Positions 1 to 10,797 of a stretch of DNA of 64,000 nucleotides are shown piece by piece (the first letter of the stretch is position 1; each line of letters opens with the position of its first letter). The stretch comes from Phaseolus vulgaris (Eukaryota; Streptophyta; Magnoliopsida; Fabales; Fabaceae). The position numbers and the translations under genes were made by a program. The stretch lies in assembly GCF_000499845.2 (NCBI RefSeq), contig NC_023750.2, forward strand, positions 27,160,643 to 27,224,642, in the 5' to 3' direction. The notes under the pieces were generated by a model, which had not been told where the DNA came from, ran no database searches, and saw nothing but the letters and a program-made list of their open reading frames with translations.

Positions 1-468
1 CCTTTCCAATCGCTCGACACGTGGCTTCATCAACGATCATCTTTAGTTGTCGTTTGCGCTTCCAAAAACGTTTGAAAAACCCTTAAACCCTTTTCATTTT
101 TACTGTTTCATCATCTTTCTGCCTTCTCAAAACGCTCTGAGTCTTCTCTGCAAACCTACGACGCTCTTCGACTCTCTCAATCCCCACCTCCCTTCAACGC
201 TTATCTGATCATTGAAAGGTACCTCTTTTACTTCCTCTGTTGATATTTGCTGCATTTTAACCGATTCGCATCATCCATTATCTGCCTGGTGCATACGTTG
301 TGGGTTGTTTCTTCTTCTTCTCCCATTTCGTAACTTAGGGCTTCGTCCTCCATTGCTTTCATCACAACGAACTCTCGTTCATTCGTTTTTCACTCGTCAT
401 CCACAATTGAGTCGATCTCTACAACCTTCGTTCACCTTTCTTTTTCTTTTTCCTTTGCAGTTCCCGCG

Positions 469-3054
469 ATGGCTCGTACAAAGACCACCGCGAATCCTCC
501 TCCTTCATCATGAAACCCTCCATCCCAAGCGCCTAACCTACCGCGAGCATCTGGTGCTCCCTCTTCCCAAGCTGAGAGGCCTGCAACCTCTCGCCCCAAC
601 CTTGCTCAGGCAATTCCACCAGTCGCCGGAGGAGCCTCCATCCCCACTATAGACTACAAGAAGCTTTACCCATGGGCCACCTCAACTTTGCTGAAGGAGA
701 CTTCTTCAGTAAACTCTGCACTGGCGGTGCTACGGTTGAAGAAAGGGGACGAACCCAACCTCTCGTTCCACAAGGAGCACGATGACAAACTGATGGTGCT
801 GCCTTGCCCTCCTGACGTGCCGATCTGCGCGGATGACAAGGGGAACAACGGCGAGTTGTTCTGCTTCGTGTACACTACCCTCTTCAAGAAGGTGAAACTC
901 AGGCTTCCCTTCACCCGTTTTGAACGGGAATTATTAACCGAGCTCAACATCGCCGCCGCCCAGCTCCATCCCAACAACTGGGCATTCGTGCGGGCGTTCC
1001 AAATTATGTGCGCGCATTTGGGACTACCGGCCTCGGTAGACGTTTTCCTTTTCCTGTTCGAGGCCAAGAACCCTGGAGATCGCCCCTGGGTGAGCCTAAA
1101 CGGAATTGCTGGGAGATCGATCCTCTCTATCTTCCAGCAATCTTACAAGGATTGGAAGGGAAAGTTCGTCCAAGTGCGTCAAAATGATCGAGACCCTTCG
1201 CTGCTCGACGGCTTTCCCTTGTACTGGGTAAACAAGGGAAATAAGGACTCCAAGGAAAGCTTCAGAAGGCCAAGAAGTCCTGACAACATGGGCGAGTTGG
1301 ACAAGGATCTATGCCTCTTCTGGAAAAGCGTGGCAGCCGCTAACATCACCTTTCCCACCTCTGCAATAATCACCTTCGAGTTCCTCGAGGGCCAACTCGA
1401 GGCTCACATAGGTTAGCACTTACCTCGACATTTAGCTTTCGTCTTGTGCTGCATCTCTGTTATCTATTATTGGGCGTCCTGCTTGTTGCGCACTAGACCT
1501 GGTTTTCATTTCCTGCACCATTTGTTTGTCTCATTTGCACATGTACTCATATATTTTACCTTTGCCTTTGCGCTTACTTGTGTATTTTTGCATTGTGCAG
1601 ATCTCATGCTGGGCAAAGGCAAGTTAGCTGAATTGAGGGCGCTCGCCCGAACCCACAAATTGGCATCGGGTTCTCAAACCGTGCCAAACTCGGTGGTGGA
1701 GATCGCCGCTGCCCAGGGCAGATCGCCCCCTCAAGGCCCAGCTCCTCCAGAGGCACTGCCCGCTCCTCAACGAAAGAAGCTCATCTTGAGGAAACCAAAG
1801 AGGAAAACTCCTTAAGTGGTCCAAGAAGATGAAGAAGAGGACGATGAGGCGACTGAGGACGGCCTCATTACCAAAAGGAGAAGGGTGGCACCTTCTTCAC
1901 CACCTGCTCTTCCAACACCAACACCACCTTCTCCCCCAGCTCCAACACCGCCAGTCCAAGCAGTACCCTTAGCAGCTGCACTTCCTGTGATTGAGGGCAA
2001 CGAGCCCAGCTTCATGGAGAACCCTCCGAGCGCCTCCACGCCATTCGTATCTGTTGGAGAGGGTCCTCCTTCAACTACCTCAATCGCTGAAGCTGCAGCA
2101 GGTGGGGATGAAGGCGCTCATCACTCGCCAATACTCATTACCGAGTCCCCCACATCACCACCACGCCAGGAAGCCCAACCTCATCAACCAATCCAAGAGG
2201 GTGGTGGTTTGAGCCAACACCAGGCTCCTTCAGCACCTCCACCAACAGCGGTTGCAAGCCTTCCCCTCGCGGTCAAAGGAATCTGGGGGCCCTTCACGGC
2301 TAAGCTCAAAATGATGGCAGAGGACCTCCCCTCTATCATAACAAAAGCTGTGGAGAGCTCCAACAAGAAACTTCGGGATGATATCTCCACACTCGAGGAG
2401 GAGAATCGCCTGATAAGAATCGAGGCGGAGAAGCTGTCCTGCAACCTCATGATGGCAGAGATCGACCACTCAAGGGTGGAGGATGCCATGAGTGCTGAAC
2501 TGCGTGTCGCACGCAAGGAGACCTCCGATCTACGCCAGAAACTGCACCTCCTAGCTCAAGAGAAGATCGAGCTAGAGAGTAAGCTGGTTCCCTACCGGCT
2601 CAAGGTGGCTGACTTGGAGGCATCAATAAAAGCAGATGCAGCCAAGGTAGAGAACCTTGAGAAAAGGTCGGTTGATCGGGAGGTTCTTCTAGGAAAAGTT
2701 GAAAAGGAGATGGATGACGCCGTGGCTAAGCTCGCCGAAGCCAGAGAGGAGAATGAAAAGATTGCTGTAGAGCTGGCCCAGGCGCGGGAGGAAAGCAAGA
2801 AGGTTGCTGATGACCTCGCTCAGACTCGTAGGGAAACTGAAGAACTGAAGAAACGAGCTGACGAGCTGAAGCAGCAAACCGAGGGGCTCAAGCAACAAAA
2901 CGAAGAGCTTGAGCTGAGCTCCGCCCAAGTCCTCGCCGCTGGGTTCGACGCCGCCCTAGAGCAAGTCGCCTACCAGTATCCCGAGCTCGACCTCTCCATG
3001 GTGTCAATATGTAATGAAGTGGTGGATGGGAAGATCGTTCCTTCTGAAGATTAG
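469..3054 (+). pseudogene. TE-1 antisense gene (spliced; two nonsense mutations)
   Basis: Gene convergent with gag-pol, homologous to the intact copies in TE-4 and TE-6. A 5' leader intron runs about 219-460 (donor GGTACC, acceptor TTTGCAG), and the ATG is at 469. Coding exon 1 is 469-1411, the intron 1412-1600 (GTTAGC to TGTGCAG), and exon 2 1601-3054. Splicing joins ATA-G to AT-CTC-ATG and keeps the frame. Exon 1 holds the 'putative gypsy type transposon' domain (motifs FTRFERELLTELN and AQLHPNNWAFVRAFQI). Exon 2 is basic, then acidic and proline-rich, then a long coiled coil, ending VVDGKIVPSED. Stops at 511-513 (CGA to TGA) and 1813-1815 (CAA to TAA) break it; both are C-to-T changes relative to TE-6. 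Its function is unknown. Confidence 0.85.
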
Positions 3055-3653
3055 CTGCTTCCCTCCATCACTCATTTGCCCATTTTCTTTGCACAAACTT
3101 TGTAATAACTTTTCCTTTCTTCTTATGTATTTCAAACTGATACCACCTTATTATAAATCTTTCTGCTTCCACATGTGGTCTCCCTGTTTGCTTTGCTTCT
3201 CCTTGTAAAAACCGCTTAAACGAATTTAACTTAGCGATTCTGCGGGCGCAACTGTTTACTTACTGCTTCGAACTCGATCAGACTATCAACTTTCGAACGA
3301 TAGCATTCTAATAACTTGTGAACTTAAGGCAACGAGCTTCAGCGTGAAACTACTTACTAAACAACAAGTTTCAATCCAACTGGTAGTTTAAGACATAGTT
3401 CACCTTATCTGCTCCATCGAAACGGGCCCTTACTCTTGTCATCGCCTGAATTTCCTCTAATCACCATCGGGTCCCGGCGATGTAAGCCTCCTTTTGCCTT
3501 CATAACTTGGCTATTGTTCCCTCATCTGGGGGTAGAGGCGCCTTTCGGATCCTTCTCTACCTCCCTGAGTTTTAGAACAATAAGCCGGATAGCTAGGCGT
3601 TCTCTTCGAACCTACCTTAGCTATCCTTTAAACTTCTTCCACCCTCCACACCG

Positions 3654-3875
3654 TACCTGAACTCGTTCAAGACGAGAAGGATTTTATCTTGCCTGAACTC
3701 GCTCGACGGCGAGAAGGTCTTTATCTTGCCTGAACTCGCTCGACGGCGAGAAGGACTTTATCTTGCCTGAACTCGCTCGACGGCGAGAAGGACTTTATCT
3801 TTCCTGAACTCGCTCGACGGCGAGAAGGACTTTATCTCGCCTGAACTCGCTCGACGGCGAGAAGGTCTTTATCTG
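3654..3875. repeat. 37-bp minisatellite in TE-1
   Basis: About six copies of a 37-bp unit around CCTGAACTCGCTCGACGG followed by CGAGAAGG(A/T)CTTTATCTT; copies start near 3654, 3691, 3728, 3765, 3802 and 3839. The GC part is self-complementary (CTCG...CGAG). Related arrays occupy the same place in TE-4 (25411-25510) and TE-6 (41309-41454). Degenerate relatives of the 65-bp unit follow at 3876-4090. Confidence 0.9.
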
Positions 3876-4391
3876 ATGCCTCTACTTTGCCCAGGGATTA
3901 CATCTCCTCTTCCCTGGATGCACTGGGGATTTTTAACTTGCTCTCGCCTGCACTCGCACAAAGTCGAGGAGGACTTTAATCGGTGCCTCAACTTGCCCAG
4001 GGCATACATCTCCTCCCCCCTGGATGCACTGAGGACTTTATCTCTTTCTCGCCTGCACTCGCTCGTCGGCGAGGAGGTCTTTATCTCTTTCTCGCCTCAG
4101 GACGCGCGAGGGTGTTGAGGTCTTTTAAACGTTGCTGGTGCCTCCGATCGCTGAAAGACGATGAGGACTTTTAACTTTAACTGATGCCGCCAATCGCCGA
4201 AAAGCGATGGGGTCTTTTAACTTTAACTGATGCCGCCAATCGCCGAAAAGCGATGGGGACTTAAAACTTTTAGAAAGCATGCAACATAACTTCAAACTCG
4301 CCTTAAATCACATACGAGTGACAAGGTTTTTTTCAAAACTTTCGTAATAACAACAAGCATGCAATCTAAAACACTTTAAACTTTGAAAAAC

Positions 4392-4449
4392 TCTTCTTTA
4401 TTGGGTGGCCTCATTAAAAACCCTCCTTAGGGAAAAAAGAGTGCCCCCT
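4392..4449 (-). promoter_or_regulatory. Conserved post-pol block with AATAAA (TE-1)
   Basis: Read on minus: GGGGGCACTCTTTTTTCCCT, a short CCCT/AGGG stem, a T run, AATGAGGCCACCC, then AATAAAGA. The same block follows pol in TE-2, TE-5 and TE-6. It may hold the 3'-end signal where sense and antisense transcription units converge; that role is inference. Confidence 0.6.
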
Positions 4450-4509
4450 TCAAACTGTTTTAACAGAAAGCTTGCAAACTCTTCGTGTTTGTTTTTACTT
4501 ACAAAGCTT

Positions 4510-7500
4510 TTAACTGTAATATAACTTGAGGTGCGTGGCGTTCCAAGTGCGAGGAATCGCCCCTCCTTCCAATGTTTCTAAGCGGTAGGCGCCGTTCCCG
4601 AGCGCCTCGGTTATTCTGAACGGTCCCTTCCACTTAGGCGACAACTTGTTCTCCATCTCGTACTGGTGGGCCTTCCTCATCACCAAGTCGCCTTCTTTAA
4701 ACTGCCTTGGCATCACCTTCGAGTTATACCTTCGTTCAATCCTTCTTTTCACTGCCTCAGCTTTTACTCTCGCCTCCTCCCTGACCTCATCCAGCAAATC
4801 CAGATTCAGCCTTCTTTCCTCATTCGAGTCTTCTGCTACAAAGTTCTGGAATCTCGGCGAGCTCTCCTGGATTTCCACTGGAATCATTGCGTCGCATCCA
4901 TAGACCAAGTTAAACGGGGTCTCATGGGTTCCTGACTGCTCGGTGGTGTGGTACGCCCAAACTATACGGGGTACCTCCTCAGCCCACGATCCCTTAGCTT
5001 TCTCTAGTCTTCTCTTCAAGCCTCATAGCAATACCCGATTGGCTGACTCTACTTGGCCATTTGTCTGAGGGTGCTCGACGGATGCAAATACTTGTTGAAT
5101 TCCCACCCCTTCGCACAGCTTCTTCAACAGGTGACTTGCAAACTGAGTCCCGTTGTCCGACACCAGGCGCTTAGGCACACCAAACCGGCACACGATGTTC
5201 TTTCATACAAAGCTTTCGATCTTGTGTGCGGTGATCTGGGCCACTGGTTCTGCTTCGATCCACTTGGTGAAATATTCAATCGCCACCACCAAGTACTTCA
5301 TCTGCCTGATCGCCAATGGGAAAGGTCCCAGAATGTCGATCCCCCACGTGTGAAACGGCCAAGGGCTGTAAATTGACTTCAACTCTTCGGGAGGCGCTTT
5401 GTGCCAATCGGCGTGCTGCTGACATTGCTTGCAACACTGTGCATACTTCTTGCAGTCCTCCCTCATTGTTGGCCAGTAGTAACCTGCACGGAGGGTTCTT
5501 GCGGCCAGAGCTCGACCCCCGACGTGACTTCCGCATATCCCTTTATGGAGCTCGACCATGATTCTTGTACATTTCTCTCCGTGCACACATTCCAGGAGTG
5601 GGTGTGTGAACCCAAACCTATACAACTTGCCATCAATCATTGTGAACTTGCTAGAATTCTTCTTTATCTTCCTAGCCTCCGTCAGATCCAGCGGGAGAAG
5701 GCCATCTACCAGGCATCGCTGGTACTGCGTCATCCACGTGTCTGGCTCATGCGTAGCACAGACCTGCGTCATGTTCACCGTCTCTCCCCGACATGCTCTT
5801 ATTCTCGACGATCTCAAGGTCTCCTGAGTCAAAGACCTGTGACTCCTCGCCGCTTTCTCCGTCGACTTGCTTAACTGAAGAACCAGGTGATCTGCCACAA
5901 ATGCTCTAGGTGTCTTCAGAGTTTCTTGGATCACCGTCCTCTGCCTACCCCCCTTGCCTGAACTGGCGAGCTTAACTAGCAAGTCAGCTCGGACATTCTG
6001 CTCTCTGGGCACATGTATCACTTCAAAGGAGACAAAGGAACTCTTCAGCTCCTGCACATACTCCAGGTAAGCCGCCATTTGTGGATCCTTGGCCTGGAAC
6101 TCGCCTGTTACTTGTCCCGTGACCAACAACGAGTCACTCTTAGACATCAACACCCTAGCTCCCATCTCCTTGGCCAGCAAGATTCCGGCGATCAGCGCCT
6201 CATATTCTGCTTGATTGTTGCTGGCTTTGAAGGCAAACCTCAGGGACTGCTCAATCAGCACACCGTTGGGCCCTTCCAGAATGACTCCAGCACCGCTACC
6301 CTGCTGGTTCGACGATCCGTCCACCGAGAGCACCCAACGGAAATCGTCCCACTAAACTCGCACTGCTTCTGACGAGAGCTCGACCACGAAATCAGCGAAA
6401 ATCTGCCCCTTGATCGGACCTTCGGGCTCATACTTCATATCGAACTCCGACAGCTCCACCGCCCATTTCACCATCCTCCCAGCTACATCAGGCTTCTTCA
6501 GAACCTTCTGGATGGGTAAGTCGGTCATCACCAGTATTGTAAAACTGTGAAAATAGTGGCGCAACCTCCTCGCCGAAAATACCACAGCCTGCGCGGCTTT
6601 CTCCAAGGCCTGATACCTCACCTCCGGGCCCTGCAGCACCTTACTGACGAAATAAATAGGCTTCTGAGCCTGGTCCTGGTCTTGGGCGAGCACCGCACTC
6701 ACCGCCCTCTCAGTCACAGCAAAATACAACCTAAGAGGGGTCCCCACCAACGGTTTGCACAAAACCGGCGGGCTCGCCAGGTACTCTTTAAGCTTGACGA
6801 AGGCCTCTTCACACTCCTTCGTCCAGGCAAACTTGTTGTTCCGCCTTAAACACTGAAAGTACGGATGGCCCTTCTCTCCGCTAGCTGATACGAAACGAGA
6901 CAGGGCGGCCATCCGACCTGTAAGTTGCTGCACCTCCTTCACGGTAGCCGGGCTCCTCATCGCCAAGATGGTAGCAGGATTGGCCTCTATTCCTCTTTCA
7001 GTCAAGAGGAATCACAAGAACTTCCGTGCCTCCACGCCAAAAATGCACTTCTCGGGGTTCAGCTTTAACCTGAACTTGGCGATTGTAGTGAACAACTCCT
7101 CCAAGTCCGCAACGTGCTTGCTCTTCTCCGGCGAGGTCACGACCATATCATCCACGTACGCTTGCACATTCCTCCTCAGCATCGGTGCAAGGACCCTATC
7201 CATCAACCTCTGGTACCTGGCCCCCGCGTTCTTCAGCCCAAAGGGCATCACTTTGTAGCAGTAGCACGATCTTTCGGTCATGAAGACGGTCTTCTCTTCA
7301 TCCATGGGATGCATCTTTATCTGGTTGTACCCCGAGAAGGTGTCCAGGAAACTCAGCAGCTTGCACCCTGCAGCACTGTCGACCAGGGCGTCTATGCTTG
7401 GCAAAGGATACGAATCCTTTGGGCAAGCCTTGTTCAGGTCAGTGAAATCGACGCACATGCGCCACTTCCCATTGCTTTTCTTCACCAGTACGACATTGGC

Positions 7501-9929
7501 CAGCCACACAGGGTACTGGACTTCCCTGATATGGCCTGCGGCGAGGAGCTTCTGTGTTTCATCCCTGATCGCCTGCCTTCTCTCCTCGTTGATCTTCCTT
7601 CTTCTCTGCCGCACTGGTCTGACCTGGTTGTCCATGGCTAGATGGTGGCACAAGAAGTCAGGGTCGATTCCCGGCATGTCTGAAGCAGACCATGCAAAAG
7701 CATCCAGATGCCGCTCTATCACCTTGGCAATCTGGTCTTGGAGCTCAGCCTCCAAGGATCTTCCCAACATGAATACCTTTCCCCCGATCTCCCTTTCGAG
7801 CCACTCCTCGACGGGTTTGGGTCTAGCTTCCTTGGCGATCACCGCCCTGGCGATTCCCAGCTCCCTCGCTTCCTCTGGGCGGTTCCTCGCCTCTTCTTCC
7901 CGCTCGGCGTTCTCTCCCTCAGCCTCAGCATCCATCATGGCGACGTCGCCTCCGGCGGCCACCTCCATCGCTGCACCAAAAACTCGCCACTCTGTTGGCT
8001 TGGGCTTCACACCGGGAGGCGGCGTCGTTGTGATGTAACTCACTGACCTCTTATTCTTGAGGCTATTCTCATAGCATTTCTTCGCCTCCTTCTGGTCAGA
8101 TTTGATGGTGATCACCACCCCTTCCATCGATGGCAACTTCACCTTCATGTGCCTGGTTGAAGGCACAGCTCCTATTCTATTGAGCGTTGGTCTTCCCAAC
8201 AGAATGTTGTATGCTGAGGGAGCATTCACGACGAGGTACTTGATTTTCTCCGTCCTCGAGCCCGCCTCATCCGTGAATGTAGTTCCTAACTCTATATACC
8301 CCTTGACCTCCACCTGATCGCCAGCGAAACCATACAAGCACCCTCCATAGGGCCTCAGCTGGTCAAAGGGCAACTGCAACTGTGTGAAAGTCGGCCAGAA
8401 CATCACATCTGCCGAGCTTCCTTGGTCCACCAGAACCCTGTGGACCTTCCTTCCCGCCGTAACAAGCGAGATGACTATTGGGTCGTTGTCATGAGGCACA
8501 ACGTCCCTGAGATCTTCCCTTGTGAACGTGATGTCCAGATCTGGCGAGTGGTCCTCGAACATGTCCACTGTCATCACAGACCTCGCATACTTCTTCCTCT
8601 GCAACACGGTGCATCCACCACCCGAGAAACCTCCCGCGATGGTGTGGATCTCTCCGTGAGTGGGCATTTCGTGCTGCTGAGCCTCACCACCCGCCGGTTG
8701 GGAGCTCGACGCGCCCCCCGTCCTTCTGTCCAACAGGTAATCATTTAGGAACCCGCTATTAACCAGGTCGTCGAGCTGGTATCCTAATGCCAAACATGAG
8801 TCCACGGTGTGGCCAAAACCCTGGTGGAATTCGCACCAGGCGTCTGGCTTTGGTCCCAACACGTTGTCGCCCACCTTCTCGGGTGCCTTGAGCCTGGCTG
8901 CTATATTGAGAATGGCGATCAGGTCCGCCAGTCCCATGACAAACTTATGCTTTGGCGGGCGATTGTATTCCCTGAGGCGCCCTGGGCCCCTGCCCTTGTT
9001 TTTCCTTGGATCATAAGGATGGCGGGTCCTTTGATCTGGACTCTCTGTGGCTGGATCCAGCACCCTCTGTGGCTGGATCCTGGTCTGGGCACGTGGCCTG
9101 GCGGGGGCCACGCTCCCTCTCTTCTTGGCGACCTCACTTTCATCGGCGATGTGGGCCACCGCAAGTCGCCTAACCTCAGCAAACGTGGCGGGTGAGCCCT
9201 GATCAGTGCCTCGCAAAAAGGTCCCGGCAACACGCCCTTTTTGAAGGCGTAGACCAACATCTCTTCGTCCTTGGCCGGCGAGCGGACCATCTGCGCTCCA
9301 AAGCGATTCAAGTAGTCCCTGAGGGACTCTCCCTGGTACTGCCTTATGTCGAACAGATCATAAGACACCCTAGGCGGCGCCTTGTTCACGATGTACTGCT
9401 CGACGAAAAGCTTCGAAAACTGCTGGAAATTGGTTATGTGACCTGTAGGCAGGCTCACAAACCATTCCAGCGCTGTTCCCTGGAGCGTGCTCATAAACAT
9501 CTTGCAATACACAGCATCCGATCCTCCTGACAGCCTCATCTACGTGTGCAACGTGGTGAGATGCGCCTCAGGATCCTCCACGCCGGTGAAAGTAGCCTTC
9601 ACGGGTACCACATTCGCAGGAATGGGCGTGTCTGTGATCGCCTGAGCAAAAGGCATGGGGAAAACGCGAGGTGGCGACGACGGTGCGACCTCTTCAGCGA
9701 CTGGGCGCCCTCTCTGCTCCTGAAGAGCTTGGCGCAATTCCTCAGTTACTTTGCTGAGCTCTTCATTCCTGGCCTGAGAGGCGACTAGGTCCTCATGCAT
9801 CCTTGCCTGCTCTATGCGCGAGGCTTCCACATTCACCTGCAGCGCACGCATGATCTCCACCATCGTCATGGCGCCTTCAGCAGCAACTGGCACGACTGGA
9901 CTTGAACGGTTGCTTCTTATCTTTCTCAT
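4510..9929 (-). pseudogene. TE-1 gag-pol polyprotein, broken
   Basis: Order on the minus strand: gag from ATG 9929; a variant zinc knuckle (WCEFHQGFGHTVDSC); protease with VDQGSSAD; reverse transcriptase with an intact YVDDMVVT; RNase H; a second RNase H with the DGSS/E/SDS/RAD residues; integrase with an H-H-C-C region, IDILG and SDNGTQF aspartates and the glutamate of NGQVESAN. Protease and reverse transcriptase (9216-7012) are uninterrupted. Breaks: TAG 9540-9542 (CAG in TE-6), a frameshift near 9195-9215, stops at 7012-7014, 6352-6354 and 5203-5205 (TGG to TGA), and TGA near 5023-5025 (CGA). A few residues present in TE-6 are missing after ERGIEANP. The order of domains, with two RNase H modules, marks the Tat lineage. 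Confidence 0.92.
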
Positions 9930-10408
9930 GAAAACTTAACAGATCACAACGAGCGACGAACAAAACCTCCTTCAGCAACGATCGATCCAGCAATCAATCG
10001 GTCAGAACTTCGCAAACTCCAAAGAACTTCAAGAACACAACCTCAACAACAAAACCTTCGCAGAGACTCACAGCTTCACCACAGACCACTGCTTCTCCAC
10101 CAAAACCTCTGATTCACCGGTCGAAAATCCGAACGAACGTCGAAGCTTCGACCTCACCGATTCAAACTCGCGTAAACAGCGAAAAACCTCACCTCACCGA
10201 TCAAGAACTTACACGAACGGGGAAAAACCTCAATTCTCCGAACAAAACCTCGAACGAACGGTGAAAAATGCGAAACTACCGAACAAAGCTTGAATGAACA
10301 GCGGAAAATGGTTGCACCAGCACAAAACCACACAGAAACCGCAGAAACTCCAAGAACTCACGCTGTGGATGGGAACAGGTTTTACACGGCCCCACGGTGG
10401 GCGTCTGA
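9930..10408. other. TE-1 leader between LTR and gag
   Basis: About 480 bp of untranslated leader, rich in short repeats of the AACGAACGGNGAAAAACCTC type. No ORF of note. Confidence 0.6.
10390..10408 (-). other. Primer binding site, tRNA-Lys type (TE-1)
   Basis: On the minus strand, directly after the LTR end, GACGCCCACCGTGGGGC complements the 3' end of plant tRNA-Lys as I recall it (acceptor and T arm), with one change from the TE-6 site. Confidence 0.7.
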
Positions 10409-10793
10409 TGATCCTGCCTGTTGACCAAGACGCAAGAACCTTGCCTCATCAAATCTGGATCGACTCTGCGCCGTGTTAGCTTCGGTCCTTCGCCTTGATT
10501 CACCTCAAGAACCTGCAAAAGACAGAACGGCGCCGCCGCGGCCGATCACGCTCCGACGCCCAAGTCAGCGACTGAACCACCAAAATACTAAGACAAAACT
10601 AAGAACAGGAACCGTACAAAATTCTCTCTCAGCGTACTCAAGTTCTCGCAAGCATAAAAGAAGTGTTCTAAAACGCGTGTACCTCAGAAGTTCGTTAGAA
10701 TCTCTTATATACCTGTGCACTTTCTCTCTCCTAACAGTTACACATCTGGACACGTGGCTCGCATCCAGCTGTACATGTGTCACCATCTGGAGT
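10409..10793 (-). repeat. TE-1 5' LTR, truncated
   Basis: Reverse complement of the last ~385 bp of the 889-bp family A LTR, ending ...CAGGATCA at 10409 (minus). It includes the TATA region GTATATAAGA (10703-10712) and a leader. Homology stops near 10793, about 500 bp short of the TG end, and TE-2 gag starts a few bases later. Confidence 0.88.
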
Positions 10794-10797
10794 GACA

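Larger units (their letters stand above)
1..10793 (-). mobile_element. TE-1: family A Tat-type Ty3/gypsy retrotransposon, 3' LTR off the window
   Basis: Read on the minus strand, the order is partial 5' LTR (10793-10409), primer binding site, gag-pol (9929-4510), noncoding stretch with minisatellites, then a gene on the opposite strand (469-3054 plus). This is the order seen complete in TE-6. Sequence 1-200 matches the TE-6 stretch about 150 bp before its 3' LTR, so the TE-1 3' LTR should lie just left of the window. The 5' LTR keeps only its last ~385 bp and stops abruptly where TE-2 gag begins. The copy is dead: gag-pol and the antisense gene both carry stops. Confidence 0.92.

Noticed and set aside
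212..652. Open frame of 146 codons at the left edge
   Set aside because: It runs through the leader, leader intron and first codons of the TE-1 antisense gene in the wrong frame.
3654..3875. CRISPR-like direct repeats
   Set aside because: 37-bp units are contiguous, without unique spacers, in a plant retrotransposon; it is a minisatellite.
7280..8038. 252-codon plus-strand frame inside TE-1 pol
   Set aside because: Reverse shadow of protease and reverse transcriptase; no domain of its own, and the same region is plainly pol on minus.
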